Positions 27,636-35,699 of a DNA stretch of 64,000 nt are shown here, piece after piece. Position 1 is the first letter of the stretch. Each line of letters opens with the position of its first letter. The notes below the pieces were generated by a model that was not told the origin of the DNA, ran no database searches, and saw nothing but the letters and a program-made list of their open reading frames with translations. Made by a program: the position numbers and the translations under genes. The stretch is from Pseudoalteromonas galatheae (GTDB lineage Bacteria; Pseudomonadota; Gammaproteobacteria; Enterobacterales; Alteromonadaceae): contig NZ_PNCO02000001.1 of NCBI RefSeq assembly GCF_005886105.2, positions 3,957,001-4,021,000 of the forward strand, read 5' to 3'.

Positions 27636-28655
27636 GTGACTAGTTTGCAGTCTTATCACACTTTTTCGCTGCCGTCGGGTTGCGAGTCCCTTATCGTTAT
27701 CACAGATCCACATACGCTGGTTGAGCTCGATTTCAGTCGTCCTTTCTTTTTAATTGGGGAGGGGAGTAATACCATTTTTCTGGAAGACTATGCTGGAACC
27801 GTTATTAAGCTTGCAACCTTAGGTGTCGATATCGAGCAACAAGATGATGATTACATCGTTACAGTCGCTGCTGGAGAAAACTGGCACCAGCTCGTTACAA
27901 AGCTGCTTGATAACGGAATTGACGGGTTAGAAAATCTCGCGTTGATCCCTGGTACCGTTGGCGCGGCGCCGGTACAAAATATCGGCGCCTACGGTGTTGA
28001 AGTATCTCAATTTATCACTGCCGTTAGAGGATTTGATATCGCCGAGCGGCGCTTCACGACATTAACAAATGCAGAGTGTGAATTTGGCTATCGAGATTCA
28101 GTCTTTAAACACCGCCTAAAAGATAAGTTCGTGATTACAGAAGTGACATTTACACTGCCTAAACGTTGGCAGCCAACGTTAAGTTATGGCCCACTACAAA
28201 GCTTGAGTGATACAGCAACCGCACAAGAGATTTGTGAAGCGGTGATAGTTACCAGAAACAGTAAATTGCCCGATCCTGCGACGCTTGCAAATGCCGGGAG
28301 CTTTTTTAAAAACCCAGTAGTTGATAGGGCGTTTGCAGCTCAGTTGCAAAGTAAATTTCCAGAGGTGCCAGCGTTTGATGTGGACAATGACCATGTAAAA
28401 CTTGCGGCTGGCTGGTTAATTGACAAAGCGGGTCTAAAAGGCTGTCACCGTGGAGCCATTCGTGTGTATGAGAAACAAGCGCTGGTACTTGTTCATAGTG
28501 GTGGCAGCACCGGCGAAGATCTAACACAGTTAGTGAGCCATATTCAGCAAACCGTTTGGCAAAAATTTGCTGTGTTACTCGAGCATGAAGTGCGCCTTAT
28601 AACAAAGCATGGTGAATGTCAGTTGCAAAGTGTGGAATGCCATGAAAACGCCTGA
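27636..28655 (+). CDS. murB: UDP-N-acetylenolpyruvoylglucosamine reductase
   Basis: MurB uses NADPH and bound FAD to make UDP-N-acetylmuramate, the second committed step of peptidoglycan synthesis. The 339 residues match type I MurB of E. coli, with the FAD motif GEGSNTIF, IPGTVGAAPVQNIGAYG, GYRDSVFK and the catalytic NAGSFFKNP. The start is GTG 27636. The end overlaps birA by 14 bases, as in E. coli where murB-birA are paired. Confidence 0.96.
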   Translation: MTSLQSYHTFSLPSGCESLIVITDPHTLVELDFSRPFFLIGEGSNTIFLEDYAGTVIKLATLGVDIEQQDDDYIVTVAAGENWHQLVTKLLDNGIDGLENLALIPGTVGAAPVQNIGAYGVEVSQFITAVRGFDIAERRFTTLTNAECEFGYRDSVFKHRLKDKFVITEVTFTLPKRWQPTLSYGPLQSLSDTATAQEICEAVIVTRNSKLPDPATLANAGSFFKNPVVDRAFAAQLQSKFPEVPAFDVDNDHVKLAAGWLIDKAGLKGCHRGAIRVYEKQALVLVHSGGSTGEDLTQLVSHIQQTVWQKFAVLLEHEVRLITKHGECQLQSVECHENA

Positions 28656-29634
28656 TCATAAAAAGCAAACGATTTTAGCAGCCTTGAATAAAGGAGAATT
28701 TGTCTCAGGGCAAGAACTTGGCGAACAATTAGGTATTAGTCGCGCGGCTATTGCGAAGCATATAGCGGCGTTGCAAGAGATGGGCGTGGATATTTTTCGA
28801 GTCAATGGCCGCGGCTATAAACTCAATTATAGCTTACCGCTTATTCATCAAAGTAAGTTGAATACTCTATGGCAACAGCAGTTTCAAAGTGAGTGTCCAA
28901 TCGAATATCACGCAATTATAGACTCAACGAATAGCGAGCTAATGCGTCGTTTGCAGGACAAACAGAATATGGGCTCAGGTCATGTCTTGGTGGCTGAAAT
29001 GCAGCAAGCTGGCAGAGGGCGCAGAGGTCGGGTATGGCAATCGCCCTTTGGTGCTAACCTTTATTACAGTTATTACTGGCAGTTTGACGCTGGTATGCAA
29101 GCCGCGATGGGCTTATCTATTGCTGTAGGACTTGCGGTATATGATGCGTTAAAGGTTCTTTATGGTATTTCCGTTGAACTAAAATGGCCAAACGACATTT
29201 ATCTCAACCAGCAAAAATTGGCGGGGATCTTGGTTGAGCTAGAGGGGCAGGTGGAAGGGCCTTGCCATCTCGTGATTGGGATTGGGCTAAATATATGCAT
29301 GCCAGAATCTGCCTCTAAACACATCGATCAAGCTTGGACAGATCTGCAAACGCACTTAGGCCAAATTGATAAAAATCAGTTAGTGGTGCAGCTCACTCAC
29401 TCCTTGTCTGAGCGTCTTGCCCAGTATAAAGAGTCTGGACTGAGCGAAATGGTGACCGAATGGAATAGTCTAAATGCCTTTAAAGGTGACGCAGTGACCT
29501 TGAGTACAGGACAAAGAGAATGGCGCGGGATCTGTGAAGGCATCGATATGCAAGGAGGCTTATTGCTTAGGCAAGATGGTGAGCTTAAAGCTTTTTATGG
29601 CGGTGAAATTTCGTTAAGAAAGGTGATATCGTGA
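28642..29634 (+). CDS. birA: biotin ligase and biotin operon repressor
   Basis: A 330-residue bifunctional protein. An N-terminal winged helix (residues about 5-62, with SRAAIAKHIAALQEMG as the recognition region) represses biotin genes; the catalytic domain holds GRGRRGRVW for biotinyl-AMP binding and ELKWPNDIYL with the active-site Lys; a C-terminal SH3-like cap follows. The ATG at 28642 was chosen because it gives the normal start (TILAALNKGEF) and overlaps murB only slightly. It overlaps coaX by four bases. Confidence 0.96.
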   Translation: MKTPDHKKQTILAALNKGEFVSGQELGEQLGISRAAIAKHIAALQEMGVDIFRVNGRGYKLNYSLPLIHQSKLNTLWQQQFQSECPIEYHAIIDSTNSELMRRLQDKQNMGSGHVLVAEMQQAGRGRRGRVWQSPFGANLYYSYYWQFDAGMQAAMGLSIAVGLAVYDALKVLYGISVELKWPNDIYLNQQKLAGILVELEGQVEGPCHLVIGIGLNICMPESASKHIDQAWTDLQTHLGQIDKNQLVVQLTHSLSERLAQYKESGLSEMVTEWNSLNAFKGDAVTLSTGQREWRGICEGIDMQGGLLLRQDGELKAFYGGEISLRKVIS

Positions 29635-30323
29635 AACTGCTAATCGACGTAGGTAATACTGCAGTTAAATATGCGCTTGAGCATGAAGGCCGTATTAGTC
29701 CAGTAAAAGAAAGTGATATTGAATGGCAAAAGCTAACTGCAATTGTCTGCTCTCAGGTTGGTAAGGGAGCGGGATTACAGTGGGTGGAAAGTCGCGCCTC
29801 TGAGTTTGGTCTTGTGTTAGAGCAAGCACAAGTATCGCCAAGGCGAGCTGGGGTAACTTGCGCCTATCCTAGTTTTAAAAATTTGGGGATTGATAGGTGG
29901 CTCGCGGTACTTGCCGCGCATGCTCTATATCCAACACAAGATATTATCGTAATTGATTCTGGCACTGCGACCACGGTTGATGTAGTGACTGCACAAGGGA
30001 TACACATGGGAGGGTGGATTTTACCAGGTATCGATCTCATGATTTCCAGTATTACCGCGCGTGCAGAGCGGGTATTTTGTGATGACAACACGCCGTTTGC
30101 CGCAGAATTTGCTAAAAATACACCAGAAGCGGTGAAAAATGGTGCGTTAGCCGCAACACTTGGGCTCGTATATAGTGCAAAACAGCAACTTAATAATGAG
30201 TCTGCGTTGGTATTGTGCGCAGGTGGATATGGCGAGTTAATAAAAAACCATATTGCGTCAGCGGTTTTTGATGACCTTTTGGTATTCAAAGGGCTGTCAG
30301 TTTGGTGGAAAAACCCACAATAA
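29631..30323 (+). CDS. coaX: type III pantothenate kinase
   Basis: CoaX phosphorylates pantothenate, the first step of coenzyme A synthesis, and unlike CoaA is not inhibited by CoA. The 230-residue ASKHA-fold protein has DVGNTAVKY (5-13), IDRWLAVLAA near 87-96, the phosphate motif IDSGTATTVDV and GGWILPGIDLM. GTG start overlaps the birA stop (GTGA). E. coli has the unrelated coaA at this locus, so the same step is filled by a different enzyme class. Confidence 0.94.
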   Translation: MKLLIDVGNTAVKYALEHEGRISPVKESDIEWQKLTAIVCSQVGKGAGLQWVESRASEFGLVLEQAQVSPRRAGVTCAYPSFKNLGIDRWLAVLAAHALYPTQDIIVIDSGTATTVDVVTAQGIHMGGWILPGIDLMISSITARAERVFCDDNTPFAAEFAKNTPEAVKNGALAATLGLVYSAKQQLNNESALVLCAGGYGELIKNHIASAVFDDLLVFKGLSVWWKNPQ

Positions 30324-30397
30324 CTGTAAAAATGTCATAGGATTGGCTTAAAACTGAGCGTTTGAACGATAAATTTAAATTTTTTTGCATATTCCTG

Positions 30398-30426
30398 TTG
30401 CATCAAGTCAATGGTTGCTCTAATAT
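30398..30426 (+). promoter_or_regulatory. tRNA-tuf operon promoter
   Basis: TTGCAT, a 17-bp spacer, TAATAT, then a GC-rich discriminator CTCGCCCCG, about 20 bp before the first tRNA. The discriminator is of the kind linked to stringent (ppGpp) and growth-rate control of stable RNA promoters; that link is inference. Confidence 0.65.
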
Positions 30427-30447
30427 CTCGCCCCGTACTAAAGCAGT

Positions 30448-30523
<76 letters not shown>

Positions 30524-30571
30524 TCTTTTTACCCTATCTTGTATAGGATGCTTTAGGAAAGAATTTTACGT

Positions 30572-30656
30572 GGAGGGGTTCCCGAGCGGCCAAAGGGATC
30601 AGACTGTAAATCTGACGGCTCAGCCTTCGCTGGTTCGAATCCAGCTCCCTCCACCA
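30572..30656 (+). tRNA. tRNA-Tyr (GTA)
   Basis: 85 bases with the long variable arm of a class II tRNA, acceptor GGAGGGG/CTCCCTCC, anticodon loop CTGTAAA and encoded CCA. Confidence 0.96.
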
Positions 30657-30700
30657 CTTTATTCTTGACGGTTAGAGGTAGTTAAGAACAGGTTCCTAAA

Positions 30701-30775
<75 letters not shown>

Positions 30776-30788
30776 GTTCGTCTGGCGT

Positions 30789-30864
30789 GCTGATATAGCT
30801 CAGTTGGTAGAGCGCACCCTTGGTAAGGGTGAGGTCGGCAGTTCAAATCTGCCTATCAGCACCA
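30789..30864 (+). tRNA. tRNA-Thr (GGT)
   Basis: 76 bases, acceptor GCTGATA/TATCAGC, anticodon loop TTGGTAA and encoded CCA. Last of the cluster, 137 bp before tuf. Confidence 0.96.
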
Positions 30865-30894
30865 GTCTCCGAAGAATCTTCTCAAATACTTCCT

Positions 30895-30923
30895 TTGAAT
30901 TGTCGAAAAAATATTTATAATAG
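30895..30923 (+). promoter_or_regulatory. second, tuf-proximal promoter
   Basis: TTGAAT, a 17-bp spacer, TAATAG, lying between the last tRNA and tuf. It would allow tuf expression independent of tRNA read-through. Confidence 0.5.
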
Positions 30924-30935
30924 ACTGAATAATTC

Positions 30936-30963
30936 TAATCCACACTCGTCGTGGATTATTTTT
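30936..30963 (+). terminator. terminator- or attenuator-like hairpin in the tuf leader
   Basis: TAATCCAC-ACTCGTC-GTGGATTA followed by five T, 38 bp before the tuf start codon. It may end or attenuate part of the tRNA transcript, or be a processing or 5' stabilising stem for tuf mRNA. Confidence 0.5.
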
Positions 30964-31001
30964 ATATGTAATCTAGATACACAAAACTTATAGGTTTCGT
31001 C

Positions 31002-32186
31002 ATGGCAAAAGAAAAGTTTGAACGCGTAAAACCGCACGTAAACGTTGGTACTATCGGCCACGTTGACCACGGTAAAACAACTCTAACTGCAGCAATCACT
31101 AACGTACTTGCAAAAGTATACGGTGGTACAGCAAAAGACTTCGCATCAATCGATAACGCTCCAGAAGAGCGTGAGCGTGGTATCACAATCTCAACTTCAC
31201 ACGTTGAGTATGACACACCAACTCGTCACTATGCACACGTAGACTGTCCAGGACACGCTGACTATGTTAAAAACATGATCACTGGTGCTGCACAGATGGA
31301 CGGCGCGATCCTAGTAGTTGCTGCTACTGACGGTCCTATGCCTCAAACACGTGAGCACATCCTACTTTCTCGTCAGGTTGGTGTACCTTACATCATCGTA
31401 TTCATGAACAAATGTGACATGGTTGACGACGAAGAGCTACTAGAGCTAGTAGAGATGGAAGTTCGTGAACTACTTTCAGAGTACGACTTCCCAGGTGATG
31501 ACCTACCACTAATCCAAGGTTCAGCGCTTAAAGCACTAGAAGGCGAAGAGCAGTGGGAAGCGAAGATCATTGAGCTTGCAGAAGCACTAGATTCTTACAT
31601 CCCAGAGCCAGAGCGTGACATCGATAAGCCATTCATCATGCCTATCGAAGACGTATTCTCAATCCAGGGTCGTGGTACAGTAGTAACAGGCCGTGTAGAA
31701 GCTGGTATCATCAACGTGAACGACGAAGTAGAAATCGTAGGTATCAAAGAAACTACGAAGACAACTTGTACGGGTGTTGAGATGTTCCGTAAGCTTCTAG
31801 ACGAAGGTCGTGCGGGTGAGAACATCGGTGCACTACTACGTGGTACTAAGCGTGACGAAGTTGAGCGTGGTCAGGTTCTATGTAAGCCTGGTTCAATCAA
31901 GCCGCACACTAAGTTCACTTCAGAAGTATACGTACTATCTAAAGATGAAGGTGGTCGTCACACTCCATTCTTCAAAGGTTACCGTCCACAGTTCTACTTC
32001 CGTACAACAGACGTAACTGGTGACATCCAGCTACCAGACGGCGTAGAAATGGTAATGCCAGGCGACAACATCAAGATGACTGTTGAGCTAATCGTACCAA
32101 TCGCGATGGACGAAGGTCTACGTTTCGCTATCCGTGAAGGTGGCCGTACAGTAGGTGCTGGTGTTGTAGCAACAATCGAAGAGTAA
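31002..32186 (+). CDS. tuf: elongation factor Tu
   Basis: EF-Tu delivers aminoacyl-tRNA to the ribosome in a GTP-dependent manner. The 394 residues have GHVDHGKTT (P-loop, 19-27), DCPGHADYV (G3), NKCD (G4) and SALK (G5), and the usual three domains. Codon choice is strongly biased like that of the ribosomal genes. The tRNA cluster upstream identifies it as the tufB position, but instead of secE-nusG a terminator and a transporter operon follow. Confidence 0.99.
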   Translation: MAKEKFERVKPHVNVGTIGHVDHGKTTLTAAITNVLAKVYGGTAKDFASIDNAPEERERGITISTSHVEYDTPTRHYAHVDCPGHADYVKNMITGAAQMDGAILVVAATDGPMPQTREHILLSRQVGVPYIIVFMNKCDMVDDEELLELVEMEVRELLSEYDFPGDDLPLIQGSALKALEGEEQWEAKIIELAEALDSYIPEPERDIDKPFIMPIEDVFSIQGRGTVVTGRVEAGIINVNDEVEIVGIKETTKTTCTGVEMFRKLLDEGRAGENIGALLRGTKRDEVERGQVLCKPGSIKPHTKFTSEVYVLSKDEGGRHTPFFKGYRPQFYFRTTDVTGDIQLPDGVEMVMPGDNIKMTVELIVPIAMDEGLRFAIREGGRTVGAGVVATIEE

Positions 32187-32210
32187 TCTGTAGATTGTCG
32201 TAACACACAT

Positions 32211-32238
32211 AAAAAAGGTCGCTTTGGCGGCCTTTTTT
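32211..32238 (+). terminator. tuf terminator
   Basis: AAAAAAGGTCGC-TTTG-GCGGCCTTTTTT: a six-pair core with one G-T pair, flanked by A6 and T6. The following gap to 32506 (about 270 bp) has no gene. Confidence 0.9.
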
Positions 32239-32429
32239 AATGCCTTTGTTGATACGATTTTATATCGCGACCAGTGAAAATACCGTTCTCCATTAAAAGT
32301 ACTTCTTTTGCCTCATTAACGTTTATAACGAATAACCTGATAATACTCCAATATTTGGCTCTGGCGGCTTAAACTCCATATTCTCACCATATAATCTCCC
32401 TAATTTATATTCTGATATCCAGCCACCAG

Positions 32430-32457
32430 TTACGTAAAAATTTGGTTAATTACGTAA
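32430..32457. promoter_or_regulatory. paired TTACGTAA palindromes upstream of the TRAP operon
   Basis: Two identical perfect 8-bp palindromes TTACGTAA at 32430-32437 and 32450-32457, exactly 20 bp (two helical turns) apart and 50 bp before the gene start. The spacing suits two dimers of one regulator on the same DNA face. No regulator gene sits next to them. Confidence 0.45.
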
Positions 32458-32506
32458 AGGTGTGCACAATAAGCTCATATAAAACCTAAAACTAGGGAGT
32501 ATAAAG

Positions 32507-33523
32507 ATGTTAGGTCTTTCAGCTCGAACAATTTCCGCTGTGCTCAGTATTACAATGTCGCTATGTACCTTTGCAAGTTTTGCTAATGTAGATAAAGACA
32601 GATCCTATATTTTGGCAACAGCCTCATCTGGCGGCACTTTTTATCCAGTAGGTGTCGCGATTGCGACACTAACTAAGCTAAAAGTCACACCGCAGCATGG
32701 CATGAGTGTCTCGGCCATTACCTCTGCTGGTTCTGGTGATAACCTTAAACTCATGCGTAATAAAGAAGCTGAACTGGCAATTCTACAGGGCCTTTATGGT
32801 GCATGGGCGACGCAGGGGACGGGCGCAATGGCAACCGTTGGCAAACAAGATTATCTACGTTCTGTAACGATGTTGTGGCAAAACGTAGAGCATTTTGTCA
32901 TTGCTAAGAAATATGCCACAACTGGTAATGTCTCTGATTTAAAAAACCTATATTCACAGGGGTTTGGCATTGGCAAGCGTAACTCTGGAACGGAAGGATC
33001 TGGAAAGCATATTATGGCAGCACTGGGCGTTGAGAGTGACAAATTCACTTTGGTGCATAAAGGTTATGCGGGCTCTTCTAGCGCTTTACAAAATGGTCAA
33101 ATTGCGGGAATGAATATTCCGGCAGGAGTACCTGTCAGCGCTATTACAAGTGCTTATGCAGCCGATGCCAATGGCATCACTGTGCTGGATTTCACTGATG
33201 AGCAGCTACATAAAGTCAACGCTGAGGTAGAACTATGGTCACGCTTCGAGATCCCAGCTAACACCTACCCCGGCCAGACTAACGCAATCAAAACGATTGC
33301 GCAGCCAAACTTTCTTGCTGCACATAAAGACATGAGTGAGGAGGATGTATACCTTCTCACTAAGGCAATTTATGAAAATTTAGTTTTCCTTCAAACCATT
33401 CATAAAGCGACTAAAGCCATGGCGATAGAAAAGGCACTTATTGGACTGCCTGCCAAGCTACATCCTGGTGCGCTGAAGTACTACAGAGAAATAGGTATTG
33501 CTGTACCTGATCATCTGCAGTAA
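32507..33523 (+). CDS. TAXI-family TRAP transporter solute-binding protein
   Basis: A 338-residue periplasmic binding protein of the TAXI class. After a signal peptide (ending near FASFA) comes the family motif YILATASSGGTFYPVGVAIATL, followed by the two-lobed fold with AGSGDNLKLMRNKEAELAI. It hands substrate to the fused permease encoded 36 bp downstream. TAXI ligands include glutamate and 2-oxoglutarate-like compounds; the ligand here is unknown. GGGAG precedes the ATG. Confidence 0.92.
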   Translation: MLGLSARTISAVLSITMSLCTFASFANVDKDRSYILATASSGGTFYPVGVAIATLTKLKVTPQHGMSVSAITSAGSGDNLKLMRNKEAELAILQGLYGAWATQGTGAMATVGKQDYLRSVTMLWQNVEHFVIAKKYATTGNVSDLKNLYSQGFGIGKRNSGTEGSGKHIMAALGVESDKFTLVHKGYAGSSSALQNGQIAGMNIPAGVPVSAITSAYAADANGITVLDFTDEQLHKVNAEVELWSRFEIPANTYPGQTNAIKTIAQPNFLAAHKDMSEEDVYLLTKAIYENLVFLQTIHKATKAMAIEKALIGLPAKLHPGALKYYREIGIAVPDHLQ

Positions 33524-33559
33524 TGCCTTCAATTTAGCAAAACGGGATGATATCTATCA

Positions 33560-35650
33560 ATGAGTAATATCAGTAGTGAGCAGAGTGCGTCACTAGCATC
33601 AACGTCAACAGCAGCTCGTAATAGGGTCGCTTTTTATTTAGCGATACTCACGAGTCTGTTGCACCTCTATTTTAACTTGGTCGCCACTTGGCCGGATAAC
33701 TATATTTCAGCCATTCATTTCATGCTATTTGGTAGCATTATCTTGCTCACCTTGCCACTTAGAGTTGGCAAATTAGCAGTGCTTTCTAGCGTTATTGATA
33801 TCGGGCTGTTTATCGGTTTAACCGTGAGCTGTGGCTATCTTGTTCTGTACAGTGATGCGTTGGCTGCGCGTAATTATGAATTTGCTACGGCTGACTGGAT
33901 AGCATCTTCCACCGCTGTACTCCTCGCGCTTGAGTTGGTCCGGCGCTGTATGGGCTGGTTTATCCCGATGATGATCCTACTGGCGATGAGTTATGTACTG
34001 TTTTTGGGACAGTATATCGATGGCGTGTTTCATTTTGCGGGTTTAAGCGCAGAAACTATTTTGTTTCGCAATTACTTTGATGACGGCTTGTTTGGACCTA
34101 TTGCTAAAATTTCTTGGACGTTTGTTTTTATGTTTATCCTGTTTGGCGCATTTCTAGTCCAAGCAGGAACAGGGGATTTTATCATTCGCTTTGCCAATGC
34201 GCTTGTTGGTCGCATGGTTGGCGGACAAGGACTTGTTGCTGTCGTGAGCTCGGGTATGATGGGCTCAGTATCAGGCTCTGCTATCGCGAATACAGCGGCG
34301 ACTGGGGTGATCACCATTCCATTAATGAAAAAAGCAGGCTTTCCTGCAAAGTTTGCGGCAGCAGTTGAAGCCGGAGCATCGACGGGAGGTCAGCTGATCC
34401 CGCCGATTATGGGGGCCGGTGTATTTGTGATGGCCTCTTATACTCAAATTCCTTATCTTACGATAATTGCGGCGGCCTTTGTTCCCGCTCTGCTTTATTT
34501 CGCATCTATCGCCATCTTTGTACGTATTCAAGCTAAGCGTTTGAATATCCAGCCAGCATTAGAATCAGAGCAATTGAGTGCTTGGCGAGAGCTGAAGTCC
34601 GGTTGGCATCATTTATTACCTATCGTGTTGCTCGTAACATTGATGATTTATGGCTTTACGCCAACTTATGCAGTCAGTATTGCGACGCTCAGTGTGTGTC
34701 TATTTTCTTTGTTTTCACATTCGCCGATGAAGTGGTCAAAGGTTTTGGCTGCGCTTGCAAATGCAACTGAAAACAGCGCTAAGACAGCAATATTATTGGT
34801 GGCCATTGGCATGCTGGTGAATTGTATTTCGATCAGCTCCTTAGGGGTTACTTTTTCTCTAATGATAAATGAATGGGCGGGAGCAAGCTTGATACTGTTG
34901 TTGGTATTGATTGCATTGGCCTCGCTAATTATCGGTATGGGACTGCCTGTTACGGCATCATATATTGTGTTGGCAACGCTTTCTGCACCGGCTTTGTATG
35001 GCTTGATCAGCCAGTCAGCACTGGTAGAGATCATAGTAAATGGTCAACTCAATGACACTGCGACGATGATGATGAGTATGATGGCACCAGCACTAGGTGA
35101 GATATATAACCAGCCAAATATTACAGCGGCTCAAGTGTTTACTATTTTGGCAAGCTTGCCGCCAGAGGCTATTGATATTATTCGCAGTAGCCAATTTGAT
35201 GCCACGCATTTGGCCATGATGCTACTTTCTGCCCATATGATTATTTTTTGGTTATCGCAAGATAGCAATGTGACACCGCCGGTATGCTTGGTCGCTTTTA
35301 CCGCCGCGGGAATTGCCAAAACACCGCCGATGGCAACAGGAATAGAAGCATGGAAAACGGCCAAAGCGCTATACATCGTTCCCTTACTGTTTGCTTATAC
35401 GCCGTTTATCGGGGGGAGTAATTTCGAGATCATGCAGGTTTTTTTCACCGCGCTTGTGGGGATGTACGCTTTGGCAGCAGCGATATATGGCTATGCGGAG
35501 GCGAAGCTCAATAAACCTATCAGGATGGTGTTAGCACTTTTAGGTATCGCTTTAGTTTGGCCGCATCAAATAATCTCTGTAGATATTGCAGCGGCACTAT
35601 GTGTTGTTGCTGTTGTTATAAAGCAAGTGATAGATAATCGTCTAACTTAA
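33560..35650 (+). CDS. TRAP transporter fused permease (4TM/12TM)
   Basis: A 696-residue integral membrane protein fusing the small (DctQ-like, residues about 1-150) and large (DctM-like) subunits, as is normal for TAXI systems. The large part shows GTGDFIIRFANALVGRMVGGQG, SGMMGSVSGSAIANTAATG and EAGASTGGQLIPPIMGAG, the conserved transport core, and a second inverted-repeat half with GMGLPVTASYIVLATL. It uses a Na+ gradient to import the substrate. Operon with the binding protein. Confidence 0.94.
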   Translation: MSNISSEQSASLASTSTAARNRVAFYLAILTSLLHLYFNLVATWPDNYISAIHFMLFGSIILLTLPLRVGKLAVLSSVIDIGLFIGLTVSCGYLVLYSDALAARNYEFATADWIASSTAVLLALELVRRCMGWFIPMMILLAMSYVLFLGQYIDGVFHFAGLSAETILFRNYFDDGLFGPIAKISWTFVFMFILFGAFLVQAGTGDFIIRFANALVGRMVGGQGLVAVVSSGMMGSVSGSAIANTAATGVITIPLMKKAGFPAKFAAAVEAGASTGGQLIPPIMGAGVFVMASYTQIPYLTIIAAAFVPALLYFASIAIFVRIQAKRLNIQPALESEQLSAWRELKSGWHHLLPIVLLVTLMIYGFTPTYAVSIATLSVCLFSLFSHSPMKWSKVLAALANATENSAKTAILLVAIGMLVNCISISSLGVTFSLMINEWAGASLILLLVLIALASLIIGMGLPVTASYIVLATLSAPALYGLISQSALVEIIVNGQLNDTATMMMSMMAPALGEIYNQPNITAAQVFTILASLPPEAIDIIRSSQFDATHLAMMLLSAHMIIFWLSQDSNVTPPVCLVAFTAAGIAKTPPMATGIEAWKTAKALYIVPLLFAYTPFIGGSNFEIMQVFFTALVGMYALAAAIYGYAEAKLNKPIRMVLALLGIALVWPHQIISVDIAAALCVVAVVIKQVIDNRLT

Positions 35651-35672
35651 GCTTTGCTATGCTCCATAAAGT

Positions 35673-35695
35673 AGGCCCCTAAATTGGGGCCTTTT
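35673..35695. terminator. terminator between the TRAP operon and plsB
   Basis: AGGCCCC-TAAATT-GGGGCCT followed by TTT, between convergent genes. Confidence 0.85.
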
Positions 35696-35699
35696 GATA

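Noticed and set aside
28609..28641. Earlier GTG-type start for birA
   Set aside because: It lies within murB and adds residues not found at the BirA start; ATG 28642 fits the family.
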